A stretch of DNA of 64,000 nucleotides. Source: QPIN01 sp965224575. GTDB taxonomy: Bacteria > Pseudomonadota > Gammaproteobacteria > Methylococcales > Methylomonadaceae. Numbering within the stretch: the stretch's first letter is position 1; every line of letters begins with the position of its first letter. The notes under the pieces were generated by a model. It did no database searches, was not told the DNA's origin, and was given only the letters and a program-made list of their open reading frames with translations. Shown one piece after another: positions 34,270 through 44,391 of this stretch. The translations under genes and the position numbers were made by a program. The stretch lies in assembly GCA_965224575.1 (NCBI GenBank), contig CBDCZQ010000006.1, positions 1,798,001-1,862,000 on the forward strand. Direction: 5' to 3'.

Positions 34270-35937
34270 TTATCTAATTAAAGCTCGTCCTTCTCCTCTT
34301 GGGTCAGAGGCAACCGAAAAAGTCTTTAATTTTTTGTTATACAGAACGCCCTGCATATTACCGTAACGGTATTTTTTTTCTTTTACTTTATGCCCTAAAG
34401 TTTGCAAGCCGTCTATTTCATCATTCGTCAACGCACCTTTTTCATATTGAATTAGGTCAGGAATATACTGATGATGATAACGAGGTAACTCAACCCATGA
34501 TTCTGGTCCATTTCCTTCTGCAAAGTCCAGTATTGCTAATAAAACCATAGAAATAATTCGACTTCCGCCCGGGGTGCCAAGTACACCTATTCGAGTTTCA
34601 TCTTCAATAAAAGTGGGTGTCATGCTGGATAACATTCTTTTCCCTGGTTCGATGGAATTTGCTAAACCACCCACCAAACCGTAGCCATTCATCTCACCTG
34701 CTTTGCTTACAAAGTCATCCATTTCATCATTTAATAGAACGCCGGTACCTTCAGCAACAAAACCAGATCCAAAAGGAAAATTTACACTCAATGTAGCAGA
34801 AACACGATTACCCTCTTTATCTATAATAGAAAAATGGGTTGTATCATTTCCTCCCTTTTTTTCTTGGCTATTGCCTGCAAAAAAATCACTGGGCGTTGCT
34901 CTATCCTGTCTTATTGTCATTCTTAATCCTGCTGCATAATCTGGATTAATCAATCGTTGTACTGGCACATCCACGAAATCAGTATCCCCTAAATAATATG
35001 CGCGATCATGATACGCTCTACGCATTGCTTCACTAATCAAATGTTTTCGACTAACTTCATCTAGCTTATTTAATGGGTAAGTTGATAGTATATTTAATGC
35101 CTCAATTAAGACCACTCCACCGGATGAAGGTAATGCAGCACTAGTGATTTTTACACCGTGGTATTGGCCTTTTATGGGGTCTCTCTCAATAATTTTATAT
35201 TGATCTAAATCTTTTAGTGTCCATATTCCGCCTGCTTTTTGCACACTATTAATCAAAAGGTTTGCGGTTCTCCCCGAATAAAACCCTTTTACTCCATATT
35301 TTGCTATTTGTCTAAGTGTATTAGCTAAGTCAGGTTGTTTTAATAATGCTTTTTCATTTGGCACATTATTTTTATCAAGAAATATACTCGCTGTGGAGTT
35401 ATTCTTCTGCAATTCAGACAGCCTGAACTTTAATAATTTTCTATGTCTAGCCCCAATGCTAAATCCTTGTTCAGCATAGTTTATTGATGATTGTAAAACT
35501 TGTGCTAATGGCAAATTTCCATATTTTTCAGATATATGAACTAATGCCGCAGGTAAACCAGGTATGCCTGCTGATAGAGCTCCATTTTTGGATAAGCCTT
35601 TAATTACATTTCCTTGTTGATCTAAAAACATATTTTTAGTAGCTGATAGAGGTGCTTTTTCTCTGCCATCAACCATTGTTTCAAATCCATCACTGGCTCT
35701 ATGTAATAACCAGAATCCGCCGCCACCTAGGCCAGATCCTGATGGTTCTACTACGGATAAAGCCGCACTCACTGCAACGGCGGCATCAAAAGCATTGCCC
35801 CCTTGAGATAGCACTTCAAATCCGGCATAAGTTGCCAAAGGATGTGCCGATGCAATGGCGGCCTTATTTTCTTCGGCATTAGCTAATTGAAAATAGACCA
35901 GAGCTATTAAAAAAAATATTTGCTTAAGTAGTTTCAT
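34270..35937 (-). CDS. ggt: Gamma-glutamyltransferase
   Basis: 555 residues. A signal peptide (LLKQIFFLIALVYFQLANA) points to the periplasm. This N-terminal-nucleophile hydrolase cleaves glutathione and transfers gamma-glutamyl groups. The N-terminal substrate segment GGGGFWLLHR and the substrate-binding Arg in VDGREKAP are present. The autoprocessing nucleophile is the first Thr of DTTHFSIID (about Thr366), followed by NFPFGSGF and SMTPTF. It should be processed to large and small subunits. It appears to be the promoter-proximal gene of a minus-strand pair with the PPTase. Confidence 0.92.
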   Translation of the reverse strand: MKLLKQIFFLIALVYFQLANAEENKAAIASAHPLATYAGFEVLSQGGNAFDAAVAVSAALSVVEPSGSGLGGGGFWLLHRASDGFETMVDGREKAPLSATKNMFLDQQGNVIKGLSKNGALSAGIPGLPAALVHISEKYGNLPLAQVLQSSINYAEQGFSIGARHRKLLKFRLSELQKNNSTASIFLDKNNVPNEKALLKQPDLANTLRQIAKYGVKGFYSGRTANLLINSVQKAGGIWTLKDLDQYKIIERDPIKGQYHGVKITSAALPSSGGVVLIEALNILSTYPLNKLDEVSRKHLISEAMRRAYHDRAYYLGDTDFVDVPVQRLINPDYAAGLRMTIRQDRATPSDFFAGNSQEKKGGNDTTHFSIIDKEGNRVSATLSVNFPFGSGFVAEGTGVLLNDEMDDFVSKAGEMNGYGLVGGLANSIEPGKRMLSSMTPTFIEDETRIGVLGTPGGSRIISMVLLAILDFAEGNGPESWVELPRYHHQYIPDLIQYEKGALTNDEIDGLQTLGHKVKEKKYRYGNMQGVLYNKKLKTFSVASDPRGEGRALIR

Positions 35938-35969
35938 CTGTATTCAGCAACCCTTTTCAAGGTAATAAA

Positions 35970-36887
35970 ATGATAAAATTTAATCATATCACTCAATCAC
36001 ATAAAATAATGACAAATAATAACTATACATTAGGTTTTATTGGTATTGGTCTAATGGGAAAACCAATGACTTTACGCCTATTAGAAGCTGGTTTTACCGT
36101 AAATGTCTGGAATCGTTCTAAAGAAAAGTTAAAAGTAGTGACAGATGCAGGAGCAATTTCATTTTCAGCTGTTTCAGATTTAGTGGGTGCATCCGATATT
36201 ATTATTTTATGCCTTGCTAATACTGAAGTTGTAGAATTAATAGTAAAAAAAGAAATTCTTAATAGTGGGTCTGTCGATAAATTAGTCATTGATTTATCTA
36301 GCATACACCCTGAATCTACTAAGCAACTGGCAGAAAAATTAAAGAAAACTTGTAATTTTAACTGGGTAGATGCACCTGTCTCTGGTGGAACAGCAGGTGC
36401 AGAACAAGGAACACTTGCTATTATGGCGGGTGGATCAGAGGCAGATATAACTATTGCTAAAGAAGTGTTAAAACCATTGTACAAACAACTCACCCATATG
36501 GGGGAGGTTGGTAGTGGTCAAGTGACAAAAATTTGCAACCAGATGATTGTTAGTTGTAATGTGATGGTGATTGCAGAGATGATGGCATTAGCTAAATCAT
36601 CGGGTGTTGATACAAAAAAAATTCCTCAAGCCCTGACAGGTGGGTTCGCTGATTCAAAACCATTACAAATCGTTGGCCCAGAAATGGCAACTGAAACATT
36701 TGAACCCATTAAATGGCGTGTAAAAACATTATTAAAAGACCTTAACATGGCTGTTGATTTATCAATTCAGCAAGGCAACTCTATTCCTATGTCTGGCATT
36801 GCGGCACAATTAATGCAGCTTCATGGTAATCAAGGTTTTTTAGAGCAAGACCCCTCAACATTGATACAGTTATTTACTAAAAAGTAA
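35970..36887 (+). CDS. NAD(P)-dependent beta-hydroxyacid dehydrogenase (3-hydroxyisobutyrate/tartronate semialdehyde reductase type)
   Basis: 305 residues from the ATG at 35970, which has AAGG at good spacing. The ATG at 36009 would match the usual family N-terminus (MTNNNYTLGFIGIGLMG) and cannot be excluded. Seen: GIGLMGKPM (NAD site), DAPVSGGTAGAEQGTLAIMAGG (substrate loop) and GSGQVTKICNQMIV with the catalytic Lys. The substrate among 3-hydroxyisobutyrate, tartronate semialdehyde or glyoxylate cannot be separated. A link to the glc operon through glyoxylate metabolism is an inference only. Confidence 0.85.
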   Translation: MIKFNHITQSHKIMTNNNYTLGFIGIGLMGKPMTLRLLEAGFTVNVWNRSKEKLKVVTDAGAISFSAVSDLVGASDIIILCLANTEVVELIVKKEILNSGSVDKLVIDLSSIHPESTKQLAEKLKKTCNFNWVDAPVSGGTAGAEQGTLAIMAGGSEADITIAKEVLKPLYKQLTHMGEVGSGQVTKICNQMIVSCNVMVIAEMMALAKSSGVDTKKIPQALTGGFADSKPLQIVGPEMATETFEPIKWRVKTLLKDLNMAVDLSIQQGNSIPMSGIAAQLMQLHGNQGFLEQDPSTLIQLFTKK

Positions 36888-36974
36888 GTAAAAAATTCAT
36901 TTTTGATATTTATATCAAAAGACCGAACAGCAAAAAAAAGATATAATAAAGCTTTTACACAAAGAGGATTTAAA

Positions 36975-37643
36975 ATGACCGATAATTGGATAGCACCTTC
37001 CATCCTTTCTGCAGATTTCGCTAAACTTGGTGAAGAAGTTGATAATGTTTTAGCCGCTGGCGCAGATGTTGTCCACTTTGATGTTATGGATAACCACTTT
37101 GTCCCAAATCTAACGATTGGTCCATTAGTTTGTGACGCTTTAAGAAAACATGGTGTCACTGCGCCTATTGATGTACATTTAATGGTTGAGCCTGTAGACA
37201 GAATCATTCCTGATTTTGCAGCAGCTGGTGCAAGCATGATTACTTTTCATCCAGAAGCTTCAACACATATTGACCGTTCTTTACAAATGGTTCGTGATGC
37301 AGGCTGTAAATCTGGTTTAGTCTTTAACCCGGCAACGCCTTTAAGCTATCTGGATTACGTGATGGACAAAGTAGATATTATCTTACTCATGTCTGTTAAC
37401 CCTGGCTTTGGCGGCCAATCTTTTATTCCTGGTACATTGGATAAATTACGTGAAGCAAGAAAACGTATTGATGACAGTGGTTTTGACATCCGTTTAGAAA
37501 TAGATGGTGGCGTTAAAGTAGACAATATCCGTGAAATTAAAGCCGCAGGTGCAGATATGTTTGTAGCTGGATCAGCGATCTTTAGTCAACCTGATTATAA
37601 AAAAGTGATTGATGATCTACGTAGCGAAATGGCTAAAGCTTAA
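36975..37643 (+). CDS. rpe: Ribulose-phosphate 3-epimerase
   Basis: 222 residues from the ATG at 36975, preceded by AGAGGA; an upstream frame to 36903 lacks family support. It interconverts ribulose-5-phosphate and xylulose-5-phosphate. Motifs are IAPSILSADFAKLGEEV, HFDVMDNHFVPNLTIGP, DVHLMVEPVD, LMSVNPGFGGQSFIP and LEIDGGVKVDNI, with the metal His and Asp residues in place. Full length. It ends at the hairpin terminator at 37665-37695. Confidence 0.96.
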   Translation: MTDNWIAPSILSADFAKLGEEVDNVLAAGADVVHFDVMDNHFVPNLTIGPLVCDALRKHGVTAPIDVHLMVEPVDRIIPDFAAAGASMITFHPEASTHIDRSLQMVRDAGCKSGLVFNPATPLSYLDYVMDKVDIILLMSVNPGFGGQSFIPGTLDKLREARKRIDDSGFDIRLEIDGGVKVDNIREIKAAGADMFVAGSAIFSQPDYKKVIDDLRSEMAKA

Positions 37644-37658
37644 AACTTTACTTCACAT

Positions 37659-37695
37659 AAAAAAGGCATGTTGATTTAATCAACATGCCTTTTTT
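37659..37695. terminator. Bidirectional rho-independent terminator
   Basis: Perfect 11-bp stem GGCATGTTGAT (37665-37675) / ATCAACATGCC (37679-37689) with a TTA loop, flanked by A6 on the left and T6 on the right. It lies between the convergent rpe and inositol-monophosphatase-family genes and can serve both. Confidence 0.92.
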
Positions 37696-37718
37696 ATGCT
37701 CATATTCTTAAATATAAC

Positions 37719-38483
37719 TTACATTAATTCTAGAAGCTGATCTAAAATCTTCTTATTTGTTGCTAAAATTTGCTTGGGAAAGACTCCATCTTTTCCTTTA
37801 AAATCAGTAACTGTCCCGCCGGCTTCTTTTACAATCAAAGCACCTGCGGCAACATCATACAAATTGAGTTCCTGTTCCCAGAAGGCATCAACCTGCCCAT
37901 CTGCAACTAGACATAAGTCCATAGCTGCCGACCCAAAACGTCTTTGTCCCGTTGTTTTCTGTGCAATTCGAGAAAAACGATCAAGATTATTATCTTCCAA
38001 ATAAGAGCGCAAGCAGGCAAAACCTGTCGCAATCATTGAGTCTGCCAAACTACTTTCTGAGGAAACTGAAATAGTTTTTCCATTCTTGCTCGCACCTTTA
38101 TCTTTTGCAGCAAGATATAAATCATCCAAAGCGGGAGCAAAGACTGAACCGGCAATAAGTTCCTGATCAATTTCTAATGCCACACTTATAGACCAAAAAT
38201 ATTGTCCTTTAGCAAAAGAATGTGTCCCGTCTATAGGATCAACAATCCAGCGATTAGTTAAATCATCAGATTGCCCACTTTCTTCACCCCAAAAACCATA
38301 TTCTGGATACGCCTTAGCTAAGGCTTCTTTTAAATAAAATTCCACGGCAACATCGGCATCTGTCACTAAGTCTCTAGAACTTTTTTTAGTGATGCTTACG
38401 TTTTCTAAATCATTAAAGTGGCGCATAGCAATATCACCTGCTTCACGCATTATTTTTTCAAGAATAGCTAAAGAAATAGGCAT
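37719..38483 (-). CDS. Inositol monophosphatase family protein
   Basis: 254 residues, Mg-dependent phosphatase. Motifs are LVTDADVAVE, GEESG (Glu67/68), the WIVDPIDGTHSF metal site (Asp82, Asp85) and ELNLYDVAAGALIVKEAGG, where Asp completes the site (usually WDxAAG). Members include SuhB, HisN-type histidinol phosphatase and CysQ. The shape SFAKGQYFWSISVALE resembles HisN/IMPase-like histidinol phosphatases, but the substrate is not settled. Convergent with rpe. Confidence 0.88.
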   Translation of the reverse strand: MPISLAILEKIMREAGDIAMRHFNDLENVSITKKSSRDLVTDADVAVEFYLKEALAKAYPEYGFWGEESGQSDDLTNRWIVDPIDGTHSFAKGQYFWSISVALEIDQELIAGSVFAPALDDLYLAAKDKGASKNGKTISVSSESSLADSMIATGFACLRSYLEDNNLDRFSRIAQKTTGQRRFGSAAMDLCLVADGQVDAFWEQELNLYDVAAGALIVKEAGGTVTDFKGKDGVFPKQILATNKKILDQLLELM

Positions 38484-38652
38484 TTTAGTTCCATTATAAA
38501 ATTGGTTTTAAGGTTAACTTGTACAATAATTAGCTGGATATGTTAATAATGTGGCGAGGAAGAGTTTTCGAGAGCAGGGCTAAGTCAAGTTCATTCAGAG
38601 TATTTACGAGTATAGAGCATCGCATTGTTAGCAAAACTTGTTGGGGTTGTAA

Positions 38653-38958
38653 CTAGATTAAATATTCTGATTTTTCATGGCCAGCATCAATTAAAATTTG
38701 CATCCATTTTGGAGAAACACCTCGCCCTGTCCAGGTTTGAGAAAAGTCTTCTGGGTTACGATATTTAGGTGCAACTTTTTTCACTGTTTTACTTTCACCG
38801 TCACTAATATCTACGGTTACTCCAATTGAAACTGCTAATGCTTTAATTTTGGTAATAACTTCTTTGCGCTTTTCTAACTGTTTCTCTTCTAAAACTTTTG
38901 CCGCTTTATCAATAATAATTTGTAATTCTTTTTCAGAAAAGTTTTGATATTCATTCAT
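38653..38958 (-). CDS. H-NS family DNA-binding protein
   Basis: 101 residues. A helical N-terminal half (EKELQIIIDKAAKVLEEKQLEKRK) suits oligomerisation. The C-terminal KYRNPEDFSQTWTGRGVSPKWM is the H-NS DNA-binding motif (Y-x-D/N-P...TW-x-GRG...P.W). It may silence AT-rich or acquired DNA, which this window has plenty of. Divergent or isolated; no operon partner. Confidence 0.9.
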   Translation of the reverse strand: MNEYQNFSEKELQIIIDKAAKVLEEKQLEKRKEVITKIKALAVSIGVTVDISDGESKTVKKVAPKYRNPEDFSQTWTGRGVSPKWMQILIDAGHEKSEYLI

Positions 38959-39024
38959 TTTTATTAACTCTAAAACTAATTACAGAGTTAGTATAACATT
39001 ATCCAATTTATATAATATTCGATA

Positions 39025-40191
39025 TTATTTTTGAATGACTTCAAATTTAATTTCATTTAAAATATTACCCTCTTCATTTACAAGCTTGGCTAACCATGTG
39101 CCTGGTTTAGAAAAAGGTATGAATTTTTTTGTAGAAACTCGCCACCTAGATCCTTTTATATTAATTTTCTTATTAAATTCCATTTGGCCCTCCCACAACC
39201 ATTGGTGATATAAAACCTTACCATTCATATTCATTATTTCTGTAAAGTAATTAATTTTTGTATCTTTTTGTCTACTTACTTTTACAAAAGATATTATATT
39301 ATCTACTGGTTCTCTATCAATTAAAGCATTAGTTAATAATGCTCGAGATATTATAGTTTTATCAGTTGTTTTAGAATATTCTTGACTATTATTGACTATT
39401 TCATCATTACGTTTAATTAAAGGAAGGTCTGTATCTTTATTTAAAGTTCGTGTTTTTTTATCGTTATTATAATCTAAATATATTTCATCAAAAGACTCAC
39501 GAGTAAATATTTCTTTCTGTTTATTTTCATTGTTATCAACAGGTTTAGCAGAAGGTTTAGTAACTGAATCTGCAATAACTTGTTTAATGTCTTTCTTTTG
39601 ATTTAAAGAGTCTTCTGCTGATGATCTAGATTCTAAGGTTTCTTTCTCTTCATTCTCATTTTTATCAATGGTTTTCTCAGATTTAAACTTTCGAGTCCTT
39701 TTGTTCATGTTCGCATAAGGGTCATTCACAGATTCGGCAATAACTTGTTTTATATCTTTCTTTTGATTCAAAGAATCTTCTAAGCCTGGCTTAGGTTCAG
39801 GCTTTGGAATGATTTTTTCTTCTTCTTCCGTTTTAAATGTACTGTTTTCAATGGGTTTGCTAAACTGAACGTCTTGAGCTTCATCAATTACTGCAACTAC
39901 TATTTTAGTCTCTGCATCTAGGTCTTGATTAACGTCTTTCTGGTGATTAACTTCTTTATTTTGATTAACGTTTTTCAGAAGATTAATGGAGTCTTCAACT
40001 TCAACATCATAAGAACCAATATTACGTATATATATTGGCACTAAAATTATACTTAAAAGTATTACTGCCACTATAGCTTTTATTATACTCCATTCGCCTA
40101 TTACCAATGCCTGTCGAATGTTTTTTGTTTGAACATTTTCTACATCATCAGTACCATTAATTTTTTTTATAATTCTAGCTTGACCGGTCAT
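39025..40191 (-). CDS. DUF2914 domain protein, inner-membrane anchored
   Basis: 388 residues. One transmembrane helix at about residues 35-53 (SIIKAIVAVILLSIILVPIYI) places the rest outside the cytoplasm. Residues 60-270 are low-complexity and charged, with a repeated unit EDSLNQKKDIKQVIA-[ED]-SV seen twice (about 78 codons apart) and a NQ-rich tandem near residues 73-88. The C-terminal ~110 residues (ALIDREPVDNI..., MNGKVLYHQWLWEGQMEF, PGTWLAKLVNEEG) are the DUF2914 fold. Function unknown; it is transcribed away from sucA. Confidence 0.75.
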   Translation of the reverse strand: MTGQARIIKKINGTDDVENVQTKNIRQALVIGEWSIIKAIVAVILLSIILVPIYIRNIGSYDVEVEDSINLLKNVNQNKEVNHQKDVNQDLDAETKIVVAVIDEAQDVQFSKPIENSTFKTEEEEKIIPKPEPKPGLEDSLNQKKDIKQVIAESVNDPYANMNKRTRKFKSEKTIDKNENEEKETLESRSSAEDSLNQKKDIKQVIADSVTKPSAKPVDNNENKQKEIFTRESFDEIYLDYNNDKKTRTLNKDTDLPLIKRNDEIVNNSQEYSKTTDKTIISRALLTNALIDREPVDNIISFVKVSRQKDTKINYFTEIMNMNGKVLYHQWLWEGQMEFNKKINIKGSRWRVSTKKFIPFSKPGTWLAKLVNEEGNILNEIKFEVIQK

Positions 40192-40325
40192 ATTCTCTAC
40201 TCAATTATTATAGGTTTTTTACTAAAACTTGAAGGATTAATTATTTTTTACTCTTTTTATACCTTCTATTTGTTAATATATCACTTTATCCTCCCTATCA
40301 TCATTTTGAAATATCGGGAAGTGAC

Positions 40326-43154
40326 ATGAGTAACTTGTTAAAACTGTTTCGAGATTCATCTGCTTTTTATGGTAGTAATGCTGTTTTCATTGAAGATTTA
40401 TATGAACAATATCTTGAAAACCCTGAGTTAGTTCCCCAAAGTTGGCGAACAAAATTTAATGACATTCATAATGGATCAAGGCACGAACAGGCGCATAGCC
40501 CAATCGTTGATCGATTTGAAAAACTCGCCACAACCACAGTAGGAAGACTTTCTAAATTACAGGGCTACACGGAAGAAAGCGTAAAGAAACAGTCTGCTGT
40601 TGCAAGACTCATCAACCATTATCGAGTTCGTGGCCACCAAATAGCAGCAAACAACCCCTTAGGAAATATCCAGGAAACACCCGCTGACTTAGAGTTAGCT
40701 TACTACGGTTTAGCAGAACCAGACATGAATACAGTTTTTCATACAGGTACGCTGTACGGTGTTGATAAGCTGTCTTTAAAAAAGATCTTATCTACCCTTA
40801 AAGAAATTTATTGTGGCAGCATAGGGACTGAATATATGCACATTGTTGATTCAGAAGCTAAACGATGGATAAAAAATAAATTAGAAGGTAATAAGCTTGA
40901 TTCTCTAAATAATACAGCTGAAAAAAAAATATCAAATTTAAAGTTATTAACCTCAGCTGAAGGAATAGAAAAACATTTACACCGTAAATACGTCGGACAA
41001 AAAAGGTTTTCGCTGGAAGGAGCGGAATGTCTAATACCCATTTTAGATGAGCTGATTCAAAATAGTGGTGAAAAACAAGTAAAAGAAATTGTTATTGGCA
41101 TGGCACACCGTGGACGATTAAATGTCCTCGTTAATATTTTAGGAAAAAGCCCTGCTCAGCTATTTGGAGAATTTGAAGGGACTAATACATCAATTCCCGG
41201 TGCTATTACGGGTGATGTCAAATACCACATGGGCTTTTCATCCAACATAGAGACATCTGGTGGTGCTGTCCATCTTACCCTAGCATTTAACCCATCTCAT
41301 CTTGAAATTATCAACCCTGTTGTTGAAGGCTCTGTTAAAGCAAGGCAAGATCGTCGAGGCAAAGGAAGTCGAGATACAATTATCCCCATTTTAATCCATG
41401 GAGATGCTGCTTTTGCTGGACAAGGCATTGTGATGGAAACGCTTAATATGTCTAAAACACGGGCTTTTTCCACGGGAGGAACGATTCATATCGTCATAAA
41501 CAACCAAATTGGCTTTACAACCAGTAATGCCATGGATGCCCGCTCTACACAATACTGTACCGATGTTGCAACCATGATTCACGCCCCAGTATTTCATGTG
41601 AACGGGGATGATCCAGAAGCAGTTGTTTTTGTCACACAAATGGCTTTAGATTTTCGTATGCATTTTAATCAAGATGTAGTTATTGACTTAATCTGCTATC
41701 GAAGATTAGGGCATAACGAAGCAGATGAACCCGCTGCCACACAACCGATGATGTATAAAAAAATCCGTAATATTTCTTCTGTTCGTGAATTGTATTCTCA
41801 AAAATTAATAACTGAAGGGGTTATTACCGAACAAACTTCTCAGGAGATGGAAAAAGAATACCAGCAACTTTTAGCAGAAGGAAACCCCGTTTCTCGTCCT
41901 ATTCTTAACGATTCTAGTTATTCCTATTCAGGCCAATGGGAAAAATATATTAATCAAGAGTGGACGATACCTTGCGATACTCGCGTTTCACTTGAAGATA
42001 TTCGCTTTTGTAACAACCAACTCCACCAATTGCCCGCTGAATTTGAATTACATCCTCGGGTAGCTAAAGTGATGGAAAATAGAGCGAAAATGTCAGCTGG
42101 TGCGCTACCCATTGATTGGGGTTTTGCTGAAAATATGGCCTATGCCACCCTTATTTTAGAAGGCATACCGATTCGTCTTATAGGACAAGATGTCGGCAGA
42201 GGTACCTTTTCACATCGTCATATTGCCTTACATAATCAACTTAATGGTGAAACCTGGTTTCCTATTCAGCACTTATCTGAAAACCAGGGTCGAGCACAAA
42301 TTTTTGACTCCCTACTGTCGGAAGCAGGTGTATTAGGATTTGAATATGGCTATAGCTCTACTGAACCTGAGAAATTGATTATCTGGGAAGCCCAGTTTGG
42401 TGATTTTGCTAATGGTGCTCAAGTTGTTATTGACCAATTCATTAGCTCAGGGGAAACAAAGTGGGGACGATTAAGTGGTTTAGTTTTGCTTCTACCTCAT
42501 GGATTTGAAGGCCAAGGCCCAGAACATTCATCAGCCAGACTGGAGCGATATCTACAATTATGTGCTGATCATAATATACAGGTTTGTAACCCAACAACTC
42601 CTTCACAGGTTTTTCATTTACTCAGACGTCAACAACTTAGATCGTATCGTAAGCCACTCATTGTGATGAGCCCCAAAAGCTTACTCAGACATAAATTAGC
42701 AACATCGACACTAGAAGACCTAACGGAGGGCTCATTTTTACCCATTATTCCAGAGCTGGACGAACTTAAATCTAAAAAAATCACACGCTTAGTTCTATGC
42801 TCTGGTAAAGTTTATTATGATTTATTAGAAAGTCGTCGGTCTGATGAGCTTGATTATGTTGCCATTATTCGGATTGAACAACTTTATCCCTTTCCTAGTG
42901 ATTTATTTAAAGCGGAAGTTAAGAAATATCCAAACCTACAACAGATAGTCTGGTGTCAGGAAGAACCAAAAAACCAGGGTGCATGGTATCAATCTAAACA
43001 CCATTTCTACGATAGTATAGATAAAGGCTTTACTATTGCTTATGCAGGAAGACCTGCTTCAGCAGCACCTGCTGTTGGCAATTTTAGCGTCCATATTGAG
43101 CAGCAAAAAGCAGTTGTACATGCCGCACTTTACGATATAAATGAAGGAAATTAA
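40326..43154 (+). CDS. sucA: 2-oxoglutarate dehydrogenase E1 component
   Basis: 942 residues, thiamine-diphosphate-dependent decarboxylase of the TCA cycle. It begins LLKLFRDSSAFYGSNAVFIEDLYEQYLENP, the N-terminal E1o segment. The body has GMAHRGRLNVLVNILGK, FNPSHLEIINPVVEGSVKARQD, HGDAAFAGQGIVMETLNMS, FTTSNAMDARSTQY and, in the pyrimidine domain, GQDVGRGTFSHRH and LLPHGFEGQGPEHSSAR. Length is typical (about 935-950). Ribosome site GGGAAGTGAC precedes the ATG. First gene of sucA-odhB-lpdA. Confidence 0.97.
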   Translation: MSNLLKLFRDSSAFYGSNAVFIEDLYEQYLENPELVPQSWRTKFNDIHNGSRHEQAHSPIVDRFEKLATTTVGRLSKLQGYTEESVKKQSAVARLINHYRVRGHQIAANNPLGNIQETPADLELAYYGLAEPDMNTVFHTGTLYGVDKLSLKKILSTLKEIYCGSIGTEYMHIVDSEAKRWIKNKLEGNKLDSLNNTAEKKISNLKLLTSAEGIEKHLHRKYVGQKRFSLEGAECLIPILDELIQNSGEKQVKEIVIGMAHRGRLNVLVNILGKSPAQLFGEFEGTNTSIPGAITGDVKYHMGFSSNIETSGGAVHLTLAFNPSHLEIINPVVEGSVKARQDRRGKGSRDTIIPILIHGDAAFAGQGIVMETLNMSKTRAFSTGGTIHIVINNQIGFTTSNAMDARSTQYCTDVATMIHAPVFHVNGDDPEAVVFVTQMALDFRMHFNQDVVIDLICYRRLGHNEADEPAATQPMMYKKIRNISSVRELYSQKLITEGVITEQTSQEMEKEYQQLLAEGNPVSRPILNDSSYSYSGQWEKYINQEWTIPCDTRVSLEDIRFCNNQLHQLPAEFELHPRVAKVMENRAKMSAGALPIDWGFAENMAYATLILEGIPIRLIGQDVGRGTFSHRHIALHNQLNGETWFPIQHLSENQGRAQIFDSLLSEAGVLGFEYGYSSTEPEKLIIWEAQFGDFANGAQVVIDQFISSGETKWGRLSGLVLLLPHGFEGQGPEHSSARLERYLQLCADHNIQVCNPTTPSQVFHLLRRQQLRSYRKPLIVMSPKSLLRHKLATSTLEDLTEGSFLPIIPELDELKSKKITRLVLCSGKVYYDLLESRRSDELDYVAIIRIEQLYPFPSDLFKAEVKKYPNLQQIVWCQEEPKNQGAWYQSKHHFYDSIDKGFTIAYAGRPASAAPAVGNFSVHIEQQKAVVHAALYDINEGN

Positions 43155-43155
43155 T

Positions 43156-44382
43156 ATGAGTTTTGAAATTCTGGTTCCTAGCCTACCTGAATCTGTTGCT
43201 GATGCAACTCTAGCTACCTGGCATAAAAAAGAAGGCGAATTCGTAAATAAAAATGACAATTTGGTTGATTTGGAAACGGATAAGGTTGTGTTAGAAGTCC
43301 CCGCTCCAGAATCCGGCATACTTAGCAAAATTCTTCAACAAGATGGTGCAATAGTTGTTGGTGGTGATGTTTTAGCAATATTAGAATTAAAAGAAGGTGA
43401 AGAAATAGCCTCCCAGCCTGCAACTAATCCTCAAAAAACCACCTCATCTTCTGATGAAGATATCCCATTAAGCCCTGCGGTTCGACGATTAATATCAGAA
43501 AATCATATTGACCCACATTCTGTAACCGGCTCTGGAAAAAATGGCAGGCTAACCAAAGCCGATGTATTGAAATATATTGAAATCAGCCAACACACTGCTG
43601 AACTGGCAACGCAAAAACCTACCCCAAAACCAGCGATAGTCACTGAATCTGATGCTATTGAAACTACATCAGCATCCAGTTTTAGGCCTGAACAACGCGT
43701 ACCCATGACTCGGCTGCGCGCAAAAGTAGCTGAGCGTTTACTACAAGCTCAACAAAACGCAGCGATGCTGACGACTTTTAACGAAGTCAATATGAAAAAT
43801 GTGATTGATTTAAGAAACCAATACAAAGACCGCTTTCAACAAAAACACGAAATAAAACTAGGGTTTATGTCTTTCTTTGTTAAATCATCAATCGAAGCCC
43901 TAAAAAAACACCCCGCAATTAATGCTTCTATTGATGGGAATGATATTATTTATCATGGTTACTACGATATGGGTATTGCTGTTTCAACCTCTCGCGGCTT
44001 GATTGTTCCCGTCATAAAAGATGCAGATCAACTGGATTTTGCAGGTATTGAAAAAAGTATTTTTAACTATGGATCAAAAGCTAAAGATGGTTCTTTAAGC
44101 TATGAGGATTTAACGGGAGGTACTTTCACCATCACCAATGGTGGTATTTTTGGCTCAATGTTATCCACTCCCATTCTCAACCCTCCTCAATGTGCAATTC
44201 TAGGTATGCATGCAATAACAGAAAGACCCGTAATTGAAAATGGTGAAATAGTTATACGCCCAATCATGTATTTAGCATTATCATACGATCATCGCTTAGT
44301 AGATGGAAAAGAAGCGGTACAGTTTTTAGTGACGATTAAAGAATGTCTGGAGTCTCCTGCGCACCTTCTACTTAATTTATAG
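43156..44382 (+). CDS. odhB: Dihydrolipoyllysine succinyltransferase E2 component
   Basis: 408 residues from the ATG at 43156 (1 bp after the sucA stop; GAAGGA upstream). One lipoyl domain with DLETDKVVLEVPAPE (lipoyl Lys43), a Pro/Ala/Thr-rich linker, the E3/E1-binding segment LSPAVRRLISENHIDPHSVTGSGKNGRLTKADVL, and a catalytic domain ending SYDHRLVDGKEAVQFLV with catalytic His379 and Asp383. Complete and standard in form. Confidence 0.97.
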   Translation: MSFEILVPSLPESVADATLATWHKKEGEFVNKNDNLVDLETDKVVLEVPAPESGILSKILQQDGAIVVGGDVLAILELKEGEEIASQPATNPQKTTSSSDEDIPLSPAVRRLISENHIDPHSVTGSGKNGRLTKADVLKYIEISQHTAELATQKPTPKPAIVTESDAIETTSASSFRPEQRVPMTRLRAKVAERLLQAQQNAAMLTTFNEVNMKNVIDLRNQYKDRFQQKHEIKLGFMSFFVKSSIEALKKHPAINASIDGNDIIYHGYYDMGIAVSTSRGLIVPVIKDADQLDFAGIEKSIFNYGSKAKDGSLSYEDLTGGTFTITNGGIFGSMLSTPILNPPQCAILGMHAITERPVIENGEIVIRPIMYLALSYDHRLVDGKEAVQFLVTIKECLESPAHLLLNL

Positions 44383-44391
44383 GTATTGCTT

